Below are positions 16,548 through 26,251 of a stretch of 64,000 bases of DNA, piece after piece. Under the pieces are notes generated by a model. The model worked only from the letters and a program-made list of their open reading frames with translations, did no database searches and was not told where the DNA came from. Every line of letters begins with the position of its first letter. The stretch's first letter is position 1. The stretch comes from Candidatus Zixiibacteriota bacterium (GTDB lineage: Bacteria; Zixibacteria; MSB-5A5; GN15; FEB-12), in the NCBI GenBank assembly GCA_028289585.1, contig JANQPI010000035.1, forward strand, positions 342,717 through 406,716, given 5' to 3'. The position numbers and the translations under genes are program-made.

Positions 16548-16906
16548 TTTCTTTGGTTTTTCGGACTAGTTTGGCGGGCTCACAGCCATGGTGCTCAGAA
16601 AACAATGAGGCAAAAGTTTACAAAAAAGTAAGGCTCGCGCGGGAGGGGGCCAGCGGATCGAGTCTACGGGAGTCAACTCAACCATCACCACCCTCCCCGG
16701 CTACTCTCTCCCGCAGGGGGCGAACCGGGAAGCGAGTACCGTTGCGAGCATAGTAGAGTGTAGGCTTGACCCCTCCGGCCAAAGACTACTTGGCGACCTA
16801 TATTGCCCTGATTTCTGAGCATAGAACACCTCTTGCCCGGGGTCAAGTTCGTAAACAGACTCACTTTCTCGGACCCGATGAGTCATTCCCCAGGTTGGAG
16901 ACCGTG
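16548..16906. other. Intergenic region between regulator and LolA/ABC cluster
   Basis: About 360 bases without a convincing gene. The track ORF that extends through it from 16766 has no ribosome site and lacks protein-like sequence before the signal peptide at 16907. The promoter of the plus-strand cluster should be here, but I see no clear -35/-10 pair. Confidence 0.5.
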
Positions 16907-17695
16907 ATGACAAAACTCAGCCGCCCGCTCATTCTACCTCTCTTGCTGTTTCTGACAGGGTTTTCGCTGTCCGCAGCCGACGAGTCGGTGCCACTCCCGG
17001 ATACAATGACTTCCGAAGAGCTCGCCGAGGTAATCCGCGAGGTCGACGAACTCTACCGTAGTCGCTCGTCCTTTGCGCAGATCGAAATGGCGATCGAAAC
17101 CGCTCACTGGGAACGAACGCTCTCGATGGAGGCCTATAGCCAAGGCACCGAGCGAACACTCATCCGTATTACGTATCCACGTCGCGAAGCCGGAGTGACG
17201 ACGTTGCGGCTTGGGAACGAGATGTGGAACTACCTGCCGAAGACCGACAAGACAATCAAGATTCCACCATCCATGATGATGGGTTCCTGGATGGGTTCAG
17301 ACTTCACTAATGATGATCTCGTTCGCCAGACCTCACTGATTGACGATTATCAGTTTGAGGTATTCACTCCAGATGATGCCTCCGCAAGCGTACTCTACGT
17401 CCGCTGTCTGCCCTCAGACGACCTCACGATCGTGTGGTCCGAAATTCATATCGCCGTTGATCGTATCAGTCGACTGCCTGTGTGGCAGCGGTACTTTGAT
17501 GATGATGGTTCATTGGTCCGCACGCTCACCTTTTCCGATGTGACTCGCTTTGGCGATCGCGATGTACCGGCGACCATGACGATGACACCGCATACTGAAG
17601 AGGGGAGACAGACAGTAATCACCTACCAGATGATTGACTTCACACCCGATTTTGAGTCCGATCTCTTCTCCCTGCGTTCTCTTCGGACTCGGTAG
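16907..17695 (+). CDS. LolA-like outer-membrane lipoprotein-sorting protein
   Basis: 262 residues from ATG 16907 (GGAG six bases upstream), with a signal peptide MTKLSRPLILPLLLFLTGFSLSA. The mature part has the LolA/LppX half-barrel features seen in proteins annotated as outer membrane lipoprotein-sorting: TERTLIRITYPRREAG, LRLGNEMWNYLPKTDKTIKIPPSMM and GSWMGSDFTNDDLV. These proteins accept a lipid or lipoprotein from an ABC or RND partner and carry it across the periplasm. Two FtsX/MacB permeases, an ATPase and an outer-membrane barrel follow in the same operon, so a complete envelope lipid or lipoprotein transport route is likely. Confidence 0.8.
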   Translation: MTKLSRPLILPLLLFLTGFSLSAADESVPLPDTMTSEELAEVIREVDELYRSRSSFAQIEMAIETAHWERTLSMEAYSQGTERTLIRITYPRREAGVTTLRLGNEMWNYLPKTDKTIKIPPSMMMGSWMGSDFTNDDLVRQTSLIDDYQFEVFTPDDASASVLYVRCLPSDDLTIVWSEIHIAVDRISRLPVWQRYFDDDGSLVRTLTFSDVTRFGDRDVPATMTMTPHTEEGRQTVITYQMIDFTPDFESDLFSLRSLRTR

Positions 17696-17698
17696 CTC

Positions 17699-18916
17699 GT
17701 GAAGCTCTGGTTCCAACTCGCATTGCGCAATGTATGGCGACAGAAGCGTCGTACGTTTCTGACGCTCATCACCATGTTTGGTGGTTTTGGTGTCGCCTCG
17801 ATTTCGATTGCCTGGTCCGACGGTACGTTCGAGAAGGCGATTGATGTCTACACGCGCAATTTTTCGGGACATATTCAAATTCATTCCCCGGGGTACCTCG
17901 ATACTCCCTCGCTGTACGCCGCTGTTGACGGGGGTGAGTCGCTTCTCGCTTCGGTGCAAAGTCATCCTCAGGTCATTGCGGCTACTCCACGCGTCAAGGC
18001 AGCAGGGCTTGTCGCTGTTGGTGACGTTAGTGCCGGGGGACGTTTCTGGGGAGTGGACATCACGCGCGAGTCGTCCATGACACGGCTTCCTGACAAGATC
18101 ATTTCGGGTCAGTCGTTCTCAGGACCGGCGGCGAACGAGGTTCTCGTCGCGAACGGTTTGGCTCTCGCGCTCGACGCTGATCCGGGTGATACGCTGGTAG
18201 TCGTCAGCCAGGGGATCGACGGTTCTCTCGCGAATGACGCCTACCTCGTGGTCGGAATCTTCGAATCGGGTGAAGCCCTGGTCGATCAAACGACGGTCAT
18301 TTTCCCCATCGACGCCCTCCGCGAGTTACTCGTTCTCGGTGATCGTGTTCATGAGATTGCCCTTATCGTCGATGATGTCGCGGCGGTTCCGGCCGTTGCT
18401 CGGGATTTACAGCAGCGTTTAGGTGATGCCGTTGATGTCGCAACCTGGCAAGTATTTGCGCAGACCTTTAATCGGGCGATGGAGCTGAACCGTCGCGGAA
18501 CCTGGGTCTCACTACTCATCATCTTTGCCGTTGTTGCCGTTGGTGTTTTGAATACGGTTCTCATGACCGTTCTTGAGCGCACGAGAGAGTACGGTGTTCT
18601 CCGTGCTCTCGGTACGTCGCCTCTCCAGATTGTTCGCCTCGTTCTCTTCGAAGTCACCATCATGGCAGTAATCGGTGTGACGATTGGTTGTGTGCTCGGA
18701 TTCGCTATCAACTCGGTAATCGCCTGGGTCGGCATCCCTTTGCCCGCGCCGATTAGTCATGGTGGCGTCGAGTTTTCACGACTTAACTCTGTGGTGCGGG
18801 CGCAAAGTTTCTGGATTCCGGCTGTCTGTGTCTTCGCTTCGGCACTCGTGGTGTCGATCTTTCCAGCACGTCGTGCCGCACGGACCGCTCCAGCGCTGGC
18901 GATGAGGGCGCGCTAG
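17699..18916 (+). CDS. ABC transporter permease, FtsX/MacB family (first copy)
   Basis: 405 residues. An N-terminal helix (LALRNVWRQKRRTFLTLITMF) is followed by a large periplasmic domain and three C-terminal helices (LLIIFAVVAVGVLNTVLMTVLERTREYGVLRALG, then FEVTIMAVIGVTIGCVLGF and AVCVFASALVVSIFPARRA). The ERTREYGVLRALG block is the typical FtsX-domain coupling region. GTG start three bases after the LolA-like stop. It pairs with the next permease as in LolCE-type complexes. Confidence 0.9.
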   Translation: MKLWFQLALRNVWRQKRRTFLTLITMFGGFGVASISIAWSDGTFEKAIDVYTRNFSGHIQIHSPGYLDTPSLYAAVDGGESLLASVQSHPQVIAATPRVKAAGLVAVGDVSAGGRFWGVDITRESSMTRLPDKIISGQSFSGPAANEVLVANGLALALDADPGDTLVVVSQGIDGSLANDAYLVVGIFESGEALVDQTTVIFPIDALRELLVLGDRVHEIALIVDDVAAVPAVARDLQQRLGDAVDVATWQVFAQTFNRAMELNRRGTWVSLLIIFAVVAVGVLNTVLMTVLERTREYGVLRALGTSPLQIVRLVLFEVTIMAVIGVTIGCVLGFAINSVIAWVGIPLPAPISHGGVEFSRLNSVVRAQSFWIPAVCVFASALVVSIFPARRAARTAPALAMRAR

Positions 18917-18917
18917 C

Positions 18918-20159
18918 GTGGCCAAGACGGCTCTTTTTCTGCAGGCCAAACTCGCTTGGCGTAATCTGATGCGAAATCGGCGTCGTACGATCATTACCGG
19001 GATTGGAATTGGGATCGGTCTTGCTTCACTTATCTTCACCGATGCTTACATCCTTGGCTTAGAACGTTCGGTCATCAATGCGGCAACCGAGTCGTTTCTT
19101 GGTGAGGGACAGATTCATCGCGCCGGTTTTCGTGAACAGCGAGAGGTCGATTTGACGATTGCCAAACACCACGACGTGATGGCCGCTCTCGCTAGGGATT
19201 CATTGGTCAAAGCTTGGGCGGAACGGGTTGTTACCATCAGCATGGTCTCATCCGCCGGGGGAATGGAGCCGGTCTCGCTCTTGGGTATTAATCCTGACCG
19301 CGAACGCGCTCTGTCTCAGTTCGATGAGGGATTGATCGACGGTTCCTACTTCCAACCGGAGGGGAGTCGCGAGATCATCATTGGTGCCCGTTTGGCCCAA
19401 CGCCTCAAGGTCGATATTGGGGATCGTCTGGTCGTTACCGCATCGCAGGCGACCTCCGGGGAGATCGTCCAGGAGCTCTTCCGTCTCTCGGGCATTTACG
19501 AGTTTGGCGCTGCGGAAATCGATCAGGGGATTGTTGTCGTCAGGCTCGATCGTGCTCAGGCGATGATGAACCTTGATGACCGTATCCATGAAATTGCGAT
19601 TCGTTTCCACGGCACCGACATTGGACGAGACAAAACGCATGCCTTCTGGAGCACGTACTCGCAGTCGGGAAACCACGCGCTGGGGTGGACCACCCTGCTT
19701 CCGGAGATGGAGGCGGTTTTCATGTTGACGCGCTTCTCGATCTTACTCGTCGCGGCCTTGCTCTTCGCCGCAGTGGCGTTGACGATCGTCAACACGCTCT
19801 TCATGTCGCTGTACGAGCGAATGTATGAGTTCGGAGTCTTGCGCGCGGTCGGCACGCAGCCCGGTTTGATGGCTCGTTTGGTTATGCTGGAGGCGGGTGG
19901 ACTTGCTGTTGTTGCCTCCGTTTGCGGAGTGGTGTTGGCGTCGGCTGTCATCGCACTGACCCTGGTGACTGGCATTCCGGTTCAGGGGCTCGACATTAGC
20001 GGAGTGACGCTGGGTGAACCTTTGTATCCGGTTGTCCGTTTTATGCAGTATGTTGAGTATCCGTTTTGGGTTCTGGTGATGGTGCTGACGGTAGCGATCT
20101 ACCCGGCTCGCCACGCAGCTCGACTGACACCGGCCGTAGCCATGAGGAAGAGTCTGTGA
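18918..20159 (+). CDS. ABC transporter permease, FtsX/MacB family (second copy)
   Basis: 413 residues with the same topology: N-terminal LAWRNLMRNRRRTIITGIGIGIGLA, a periplasmic domain, then FSILLVAALLFAAVALTIVNTLFMSLYERMYEFGVLRAVG and a C-terminal helix ending YPARHAARLTPAVAM. The GTG start lies one base after the previous stop. Together with the previous permease it likely forms a heterodimer that extracts a lipidated substrate from the inner membrane; the substrate is unknown. Confidence 0.9.
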   Translation: MAKTALFLQAKLAWRNLMRNRRRTIITGIGIGIGLASLIFTDAYILGLERSVINAATESFLGEGQIHRAGFREQREVDLTIAKHHDVMAALARDSLVKAWAERVVTISMVSSAGGMEPVSLLGINPDRERALSQFDEGLIDGSYFQPEGSREIIIGARLAQRLKVDIGDRLVVTASQATSGEIVQELFRLSGIYEFGAAEIDQGIVVVRLDRAQAMMNLDDRIHEIAIRFHGTDIGRDKTHAFWSTYSQSGNHALGWTTLLPEMEAVFMLTRFSILLVAALLFAAVALTIVNTLFMSLYERMYEFGVLRAVGTQPGLMARLVMLEAGGLAVVASVCGVVLASAVIALTLVTGIPVQGLDISGVTLGEPLYPVVRFMQYVEYPFWVLVMVLTVAIYPARHAARLTPAVAMRKSL

Positions 20160-20884
20160 TTCACCCCAGTATTGTTGCATCACACGCTACCACCACGGCC
20201 GAGCATGTCGTTGTTGCCGAAAATGTAACGAAAGAGTATCGCGACGGTGGCTTGGTCGTACACGCGCTGAACGGGATCAATCTGACCCTCGACCGCGGCG
20301 AGTTTACGGCTATCGTCGGTCCGTCGGGATCGGGGAAGACGACGTTCCTTAATCTCGTCTCCGGTCTTGATAGCGTCACCGGAGGGGATATCTGGCTTGC
20401 CGAGAAACGGCTCTCCCGTATGACCTCGGCCGAGCTCTCTGACTTTCGACGCGATCACGTTGGCTTCGTGTTCCAATCTTACAATCTCATTCCCGTACTC
20501 ACGGTAGCCGAGAATGTCGAGTATGTCATGTTGCTGCAAGGTGTGCCGGCTGAGGAGCGAGCGGGGCGTGTGGAACGGATGCTCGATCGTCTCGGTATGC
20601 ACGGCTACGCCGGCCGTTTTCCGAATCAGTTATCCGGTGGTCAGCAGCAGCGGGTAGCGATTGCGCGCGCGATTGTGGCCGAACCGGATTTGATTCTTGC
20701 CGATGAACCAACCGCTAATCTTGATTCCACGACAGCGGGAGAGTTGATCGATCTACTGCGTGAGTTGAATGAGGAAAACGGCATCACCTGTATCTTTTCG
20801 ACCCACGATTCACGAATCATGGAACGTGCGCGCCGACTGGTCATGCTTCAGGATGGCTGTGTCGACCGTGATGAGATCCTCTAG
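20156..20884 (+). CDS. ABC transporter ATP-binding protein, LolD/MacB type
   Basis: 242 residues from a GTG that overlaps the permease stop by four bases (GTGA), with GAGGAAGAG upstream. Walker [11 protein letters not shown]-loop [13 protein letters not shown], signature LSGGQQQR, Walker [13 protein letters not shown] and H-loop STHD are all intact. The track's longer start at 20066 runs back into the permease gene and is rejected. It powers the two preceding permeases. Confidence 0.92.
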   Translation: MIHPSIVASHATTTAEHVVVAENVTKEYRDGGLVVHALNGINLTLDRGEFTAIVGPSGSGKTTFLNLVSGLDSVTGGDIWLAEKRLSRMTSAELSDFRRDHVGFVFQSYNLIPVLTVAENVEYVMLLQGVPAEERAGRVERMLDRLGMHGYAGRFPNQLSGGQQQRVAIARAIVAEPDLILADEPTANLDSTTAGELIDLLRELNEENGITCIFSTHDSRIMERARRLVMLQDGCVDRDEIL

Positions 20885-22142
20885 GGTCGCGCTTCATCTC
20901 GTTGTTACCGCGGCTTCGTTACTCGTTGTGTCATCTCCCGCTCTCGCTCTCGATCTTCGCATTACCGGCTATCTGAAGTCGTTTTCGAGTGTCCTCGATC
21001 CACCGCTGCTACTCGACGATCCCATCGAAGTCGATCTGCCGCTCCTGGGCCGTGCGACCCACCGGTTGCGTCTGACGACCGCTCTCCGTATCACTCGCAA
21101 TCTGAGTCTGTCCTATGCCAACGACCTGGGGGCAGAGGTTCAGGACCGACTGTTGTTTCTTGGTGAGGAGCTACCGCTACCAATCAACCAACGTACCTAT
21201 CGACTCACCGATCCGCCTCGAAGACTCTACCCAGAGACCCTCAGTGACTTGAGTTCGTTTGGTGCGACCCACAACATCGATCGCCTGAACCTCTTCTGGC
21301 GCTTACCTCGTTTCGACATAACGGTCGGACGTCAACCAATCGCCTGGGGAGCCGCTCGAGTTGTAAATCCAACAGATATCTTCGCTCCGTTTACCTATAC
21401 CGATCTTGATACCGAGGATCGAGTTGGTGTCGATGCCATCCGCGTTTCCGTCCCGATTGATATCTACAGCTCCATTGACTTCGGTTGGGTTACTGGTGAA
21501 GATCTAGATGACGAGACCTCCGGATTTTTTGCCCGCGTCCGTACGTTTGCCGTGGGCTTGGACTGGTCGGCGACGGCGATTCGCTTTCGCAACAATTTCT
21601 TACTCGGTGCCGATGTTGCCGGTTCTTTGGCCGGCTTAGGTTGGTGGACGGAGTTTGCTGTCGTCGATCCCGAGGCGTTCCTGGAAGGGACTGAAGTCGA
21701 CGACTATACACGGCTGTCCGTCGGTGTCGATGTCGCCCCGTTCCCCAACAGTTACGCCTTTCTCGAATACCACTACAACGGCCCGGGAACGACTCGCGCC
21801 TCGGAATACCTGGGCAGGCTAACCGACATCGCGTACAGCGAGGGAACGGTCTATCTGCTCGGCAAGAATTACCTCGCGCCCGGATTCGTGTGGCAGCCCC
21901 AGCCACTGTGGTCCGTGACAATGGGCGCACTGACCAACCTCGACGATCCATCGATTCTCGTGGCGCCATCGGCCGAGGTAAATGTCGCTCCGGATGTCTA
22001 TCTTTCCGTCGGCGCCTATGTCGGTTTTGGATCGAAACCGAATCCGCGCGTGGATTTCCTGGCGGGGGATCTGCGGGTAGCGCAATCCGAGTTTGGCACG
22101 TACCCCGATATCTTCTTTGGCTCGTTTCGGTATTACTTCTGA
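20871..22142 (+). CDS. Outer-membrane beta-barrel protein
   Basis: About 423 residues from ATG 20871, overlapping the ATPase stop by 14 bases. A signal peptide (VALHLVVTAASLLVVSSPALA) is followed by amphipathic strands and a C-terminal FFGSFRYYF ending in Phe. Segments such as DRLNLFWRLPRFDITVGRQPIAWGAARVVNPTD resemble DUF1302-type porin-like barrels found beside LolA-like and RND/ABC genes. It probably completes the envelope transport route begun by the LolA-like protein. I cannot assign a substrate. Confidence 0.75.
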   Translation: MRSSRVALHLVVTAASLLVVSSPALALDLRITGYLKSFSSVLDPPLLLDDPIEVDLPLLGRATHRLRLTTALRITRNLSLSYANDLGAEVQDRLLFLGEELPLPINQRTYRLTDPPRRLYPETLSDLSSFGATHNIDRLNLFWRLPRFDITVGRQPIAWGAARVVNPTDIFAPFTYTDLDTEDRVGVDAIRVSVPIDIYSSIDFGWVTGEDLDDETSGFFARVRTFAVGLDWSATAIRFRNNFLLGADVAGSLAGLGWWTEFAVVDPEAFLEGTEVDDYTRLSVGVDVAPFPNSYAFLEYHYNGPGTTRASEYLGRLTDIAYSEGTVYLLGKNYLAPGFVWQPQPLWSVTMGALTNLDDPSILVAPSAEVNVAPDVYLSVGAYVGFGSKPNPRVDFLAGDLRVAQSEFGTYPDIFFGSFRYYF

Positions 22143-22146
22143 GTGA

Positions 22147-23505
22147 TTAGTCGAAGATCTTACCGGGATTCATGATCCCGTGCGGATCGAACTGTTTCTT
22201 GATCGCTCGCATGAGGGGCAGCGCCGACGCCTGTTCAACCGCAAAACTCTCTTTGAGATTCAATCCGATGCCATGCTCACCGGAGACGGAACCACCCAGC
22301 CGGACGGCTTCATCGATTATTGCACGATTGACCGCCTCAACGGACCGGCGGCGCGAGGCATTGTCGCGGGGCGACAGCATGAGGGCATGAAGTAGCCCCA
22401 TGCCAACGTGTCCGAAGGTAAACAGCGTTACGTCATGAGCGGTGGCCTGATCATGGGCGAAGGCCACGATCTCCGGCAGAGAAGAGATCGGGAATGCTAC
22501 GTCGTTGCGGATGATCTCATGGTTCGGCAGGTAGTGTTTGACCGCTTCGGTCGACCAGTGTCGCACCTCCCACGGATTGATCTCGTCGGCCAGAACCAAA
22601 GCGGTCCCCCCTTGGTCATCTACGAGTCCGTCGACCATCTCCGCGGTGCTTTCCAGCACCGGATCAGGGCCATGGATCTCGCAGAAGAGAGCTGGAACCT
22701 CTGCGAGGCCGTACCCTTTGAGGCGATTCAACGCCCGCATCAGAGAATCATCGAGAAACTCAAGGGCGGCGACATCAAGGCCGTAGCGGCGAATCTCGGA
22801 TACGGAGCGAGCCGCAGCCACCGCATCGGGGAATTGATAGGCCAGCTGGCGACGGCCTTCGGGGAGTCCGGCCAACCGAAGCGTGAGCTGAGTGATGAGG
22901 CCAAGGGTCCCCTCTGAACCAACCATGAGTTCGACCATGTTGTAGCCACTGGAGCGCTTGACCGCGCGCGAACCAAACGTGACCCGCTCTCCCGTGCCTG
23001 TTACGACGTCGAGGGCGAGAACGTAATCGCCCGTGCCTCCGTAGCGAACGGAGTAGATGCCACTCGCATTGGTCGCCACCATACCACCAACGGTAGCCAG
23101 GTCGCTGGACCCGCCCGGGGAGGGAGGAAAGAACAGTCCGTGTCGCTTCAGTTCATTATTCAGATCGCGATAGATGATCCCAGGTTCGACCGCAACCTGG
23201 AGATCGTCGGCCCAAACCTGGACGATCCGTCGCATCCGCGTGAGATCGACCACGATACCGTCCGCGGCCGGGACCGCAGAACCTTCGAGCGCGCTCCCGC
23301 CTCCACGTCCGGTGATCGGGGTTCGTGAGGGAATGCAGGCGCGGACAATAGCGGCTATTTCATCGGCGGTCTCGGGCCAAACCACGGCTTGCGGCGGGCA
23401 CGGGGGATGTGATGACTCGTCGCTCCCGGCGACCGTCAGCTGGTCAGCTTGGGTGGAAAGGCGGTCGGGAGGAACGATCGAAGCGAGAGCGTCAAGTAGT
23501 GACAT
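22147..23505 (-). CDS. FAD-linked oxidase, GlcD / D-lactate dehydrogenase type
   Basis: 452 residues. The FAD-binding type-4 (PCMH) domain covers the first half: VWPETADEIAAIV, TPITGRGGGSALEG, FFPPSPGGSSDLATVGGMVATNASG and MVGSEGTLGLIT. The C-terminal cap and FAD-oxidase domain contains LFTFGHVGMGLLHA and GGSVSGEHGIGLNLKE, the conserved His-containing end of GlcD/Dld enzymes. It oxidises a 2-hydroxy acid such as glycolate or D-lactate and passes electrons to a quinone or cytochrome. It stands alone and converges on the barrel gene with four bases between the stops. The substrate is not decided by sequence alone. Confidence 0.85.
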   Translation of the reverse strand: MSLLDALASIVPPDRLSTQADQLTVAGSDESSHPPCPPQAVVWPETADEIAAIVRACIPSRTPITGRGGGSALEGSAVPAADGIVVDLTRMRRIVQVWADDLQVAVEPGIIYRDLNNELKRHGLFFPPSPGGSSDLATVGGMVATNASGIYSVRYGGTGDYVLALDVVTGTGERVTFGSRAVKRSSGYNMVELMVGSEGTLGLITQLTLRLAGLPEGRRQLAYQFPDAVAAARSVSEIRRYGLDVAALEFLDDSLMRALNRLKGYGLAEVPALFCEIHGPDPVLESTAEMVDGLVDDQGGTALVLADEINPWEVRHWSTEAVKHYLPNHEIIRNDVAFPISSLPEIVAFAHDQATAHDVTLFTFGHVGMGLLHALMLSPRDNASRRRSVEAVNRAIIDEAVRLGGSVSGEHGIGLNLKESFAVEQASALPLMRAIKKQFDPHGIMNPGKIFD

Positions 23506-23708
23506 GCAGAGTGGTATCCTTCAGCGATGCGGCCTCAGGTATATACGCTAAATCGGTCGGACAACAGCTACTTTTGTACCGCTTGTGAAGATTTTCTCTA
23601 GAGAGCGCTTGCCCTTTCTATCAATCCCCAAGATATTCAACAGGGATGTCAATGATCTCGCAAACGGGATAACTCGGTCGCAGATTGTCGACCGACGGTG
23701 AGGGTGGT

Positions 23709-25121
23709 ATGGCTAAGCAGTTGTCGTTTTTCGAAACGGTCCTCGCCTTTTTCGATAAGGCCGCCGCACACACGCGGCACCCCAAAGGGCTGCTCGAACA
23801 GATCAAAGAGTGTAACTCCGTCTACTCATTCAAATTTCCCCTGCGCCATGCGAACGGGCAGATCGAAACGATCTCTGCCTATCGGGTCGAGCACAGTCAC
23901 CACAAGATGCCCACCAAAGGTGGCATCCGGTACTCCGACATGGTGAATGAGGATGAAGTCAAAGCGCTGGCTGCGCTCATGACCTACAAATGCGCCGCCG
24001 TCTCGGTCCCGCTGGGCGGAGCCAAGGGTGGCGTGCAAGTCGAGCCTCGGAACTACTCTGAGCACCAGCTGGAGAAGATTACACGACGGTACACCGCAGA
24101 GTTGATCAAAAAGAACTTCATCGGTCCGGGTATCGATGTCCCGGCACCTGATTACGGTACCGGTCCTCGCGAAATGGCCTGGATCGCCGATACCTATTCC
24201 GCCATCGTTGAGGATCAAATCGATTCGCTCGCGGCCGTAACCGGCAAGCCGATATCCCAGGGCGGCATCATGGGGCGGACTGAGGCAACCGGTCGCGGCC
24301 TGTACTACGCGGTAGAGGCGGCGATGTCCTACGCCGACGACATGAAGAAGCTCAAACTGACGACCGGTGTCGATGGGAAGACTGTCGCGGTTCAGGGATT
24401 TGGAAATGTTGGCTATTACGCCGCGTACTTCCATCGTGAGGCTGGTGGCACGATCGTTGCCATTTCGGAACACGACGGTACGATTGTCAATCCCAAAGGC
24501 CTCGACCCAGTCAAGGTTAAGGAGTGGCAGAAAGAGCACGGCACGATTACGACCTTCCCGGGCGCCAAGAAGAAACCGTCGAATGCCGTTATCGAAGTCG
24601 AGTGTGACATTCTCCTTCCTTGTGCGCTTGAATCGACGATTACCGCCGACAACGTCAAGAACGTCAAGGCGAAGATTGTGGGTGAGGGGGCGAACGGCCC
24701 GCTGACGATGGATGCCGACGAGCATCTGATCAAGAAGGGCGTCCTCGTGGTCCCGGATATGTACGCCAACGCTGGTGGAGTGACGGTCTCCTACTTCGAG
24801 TGGCTCAAGAACCTCAACCATGTCCGTTTCGGACGGATGAGTAAGCGATTTGAGGAAGCGTCGAACATGCGGCTTTTGGCCTCGGTCGAGAAGTTGGTTG
24901 GGCGCTCCATGACGATGGACGAGAAGAAACTGATTGCCCGTGGTGCGGACGAAATCGATTTCGTCAACTCCGGGCTGGAAGATACGATGTACGAGGCGTA
25001 CGATGCGATTCGGTCAGTTTGGAAGAAGCGCAAGAAGGTCGATGACCTGCGCACCGCTGCGTTCGTTATGGTGATCGACAAGATCGCCGTCTCGTACGCC
25101 GATCTCGGCATCTTTCCGTAG
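23709..25121 (+). CDS. gdhA: Glutamate dehydrogenase (Glu/Leu/Phe/Val dehydrogenase family)
   Basis: 470 residues from ATG 23709, chosen over the track start because a GTGAGGGTGGT purine-rich site precedes it. Substrate and catalytic region: [38 protein letters not shown] and [19 protein letters not shown]. The Rossmann NAD(P) site contains [14 protein letters not shown]. The chain is longer than small hexameric forms (about 420) but within the family. It interconverts glutamate and 2-oxoglutarate plus ammonia. Monocistronic, closed by a terminator. Confidence 0.9.
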   Translation: MAKQLSFFETVLAFFDKAAAHTRHPKGLLEQIKECNSVYSFKFPLRHANGQIETISAYRVEHSHHKMPTKGGIRYSDMVNEDEVKALAALMTYKCAAVSVPLGGAKGGVQVEPRNYSEHQLEKITRRYTAELIKKNFIGPGIDVPAPDYGTGPREMAWIADTYSAIVEDQIDSLAAVTGKPISQGGIMGRTEATGRGLYYAVEAAMSYADDMKKLKLTTGVDGKTVAVQGFGNVGYYAAYFHREAGGTIVAISEHDGTIVNPKGLDPVKVKEWQKEHGTITTFPGAKKKPSNAVIEVECDILLPCALESTITADNVKNVKAKIVGEGANGPLTMDADEHLIKKGVLVVPDMYANAGGVTVSYFEWLKNLNHVRFGRMSKRFEEASNMRLLASVEKLVGRSMTMDEKKLIARGADEIDFVNSGLEDTMYEAYDAIRSVWKKRKKVDDLRTAAFVMVIDKIAVSYADLGIFP

Positions 25122-25149
25122 ACGTACGTCAACCAAGCTTCATATACAA

Positions 25150-25178
25150 ACGGGCCTCAACGATCGAGGCCCGTTTTC
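25150..25178 (+). terminator. Rho-independent terminator of glutamate dehydrogenase
   Basis: A 9-base stem ACGGGCCTC / GAGGCCCGT with a 7-base loop is followed by TTTCG, 28 bases past the stop. Confidence 0.85.
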
Positions 25179-25196
25179 GTTTGTTTACCGGTTAGC

Positions 25197-26153
25197 TCAG
25201 CTGAGGATTCGTACGAGATCGGGGTGGCTACTGTCCTGGCGACCTGTCGGTTCGGTCACACGGATGTCGTGTGCGAGAGAAATTGAGGGACGAGCATCGT
25301 CGAGCCCAAAGCCATTACCGCCCAGGGTTCGCCGATAGACTTCGGTATGCAGGTCGGTAAAGCCCCCGGAAAACTCGACTTCGTCACCGTCGATCGTGAT
25401 CGAGCGATACGTCGTTTGCTCGGTCCCCTGGACCGATGCCGGGAGATCGTTGCGATCGATCGAGAGAAACCAGCGAACATCAGCGCGTTCGAGTTCGAGA
25501 AAGCCGCCAACCTTGGTTTCATCCCGATAGTGCACGTCCGTCTTCTGAACACTGCCGAACATCCAGATGAGCATATCGAAGAAGTGAATTCCAATATTGG
25601 TAGCAAGACCTCCCGATTGGTCGCGATGCCCCTTCCAGGAGATCAAGTACCACCGTCCGCGTGAGGTGATGTACGACAGGTCGACGCGATGCCGGTGCGG
25701 CGAGCTTCCGGACATCAATCGTTCCCGCAGGGCAACCAGGGCGGGATGCACGCGTAGCTGGAGGATCGTCGTTATCGATCTTCCAAATTCGCGTTCGAGG
25801 TCGGCAAGGGCATCGATATTCCAGGGATTCAGTACCAGCGGTTTCTCGCAGATGGCATCGGCGCCAGAACGTAACGCGAACCGGCAATGTGCGTCGTGGA
25901 GGTAATTGGGCGTGCAGATCGTAACGTAGTGCACGCGTTGGTCCTCGCCAAGGCGACGGAGCTTATCTATGTGTCGATCAAACCGTTCGAACTCCGTGAA
26001 AAAACTAACATCATAGAAGTAGCGGTCGAGAATACCAACCGAATCGGCCGGATCCAGAGCGGCGACCAACCGATTCCCCGTATCCTGAATTGCCTTGAGA
26101 TGTCGCGGGGCGATGTACCCGCCCACGCCCGTCAGTGCGAAGTTCTTAGCCAT
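25197..26153 (-). CDS. Gfo/Idh/MocA oxidoreductase, WbpB/WlbA-like UDP-sugar 3-dehydrogenase
   Basis: 318 residues. The N-terminal Rossmann fold begins NFALTGVGGYIAPRHLKAIQDTGNRLVAALDP, and a distinctive run FERFDRHIDKLRR, ICTPNYLHDAHCRFAL, CEKPLVLNPWNIDAL and TILQLRVHPAL follows, which is close to WbpB/WlbA (UDP-N-acetyl-2-amino-2-deoxyglucuronate dehydrogenase). The catalytic Lys is in CEKP and the conserved His in NIGIHFFD. It would oxidise the C3 hydroxyl of UDP-GlcNAcA for surface polysaccharide synthesis. The usual partners (WbpA, WbpE, WbpD) are not in the window, so the gene is an orphan here. AGGA lies eight bases upstream of the ATG. Confidence 0.8.
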   Translation of the reverse strand: MAKNFALTGVGGYIAPRHLKAIQDTGNRLVAALDPADSVGILDRYFYDVSFFTEFERFDRHIDKLRRLGEDQRVHYVTICTPNYLHDAHCRFALRSGADAICEKPLVLNPWNIDALADLEREFGRSITTILQLRVHPALVALRERLMSGSSPHRHRVDLSYITSRGRWYLISWKGHRDQSGGLATNIGIHFFDMLIWMFGSVQKTDVHYRDETKVGGFLELERADVRWFLSIDRNDLPASVQGTEQTTYRSITIDGDEVEFSGGFTDLHTEVYRRTLGGNGFGLDDARPSISLAHDIRVTEPTGRQDSSHPDLVRILS

Positions 26154-26251
26154 GTACGTTCCTGTCGGCTGTGAGCCGGTTTGACCTTACGCTGGTGCGA
26201 GGCGAAAGTAGTGAGCATCGGTCGTACCGGCCAGCCAAAAGCGGAACGCGG

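Noticed and set aside
20066-20155. Longer N-terminus of the ABC ATPase in the ORF track
   Set aside because: It runs back through the permease gene in another frame; GTG 20156 has a ribosome site and a four-base overlap typical of this operon.
23826-24821. 331-residue minus-strand ORF opposite glutamate dehydrogenase
   Set aside because: It is the mirror of a highly biased coding frame; the plus-strand product is a clear enzyme with all motifs.
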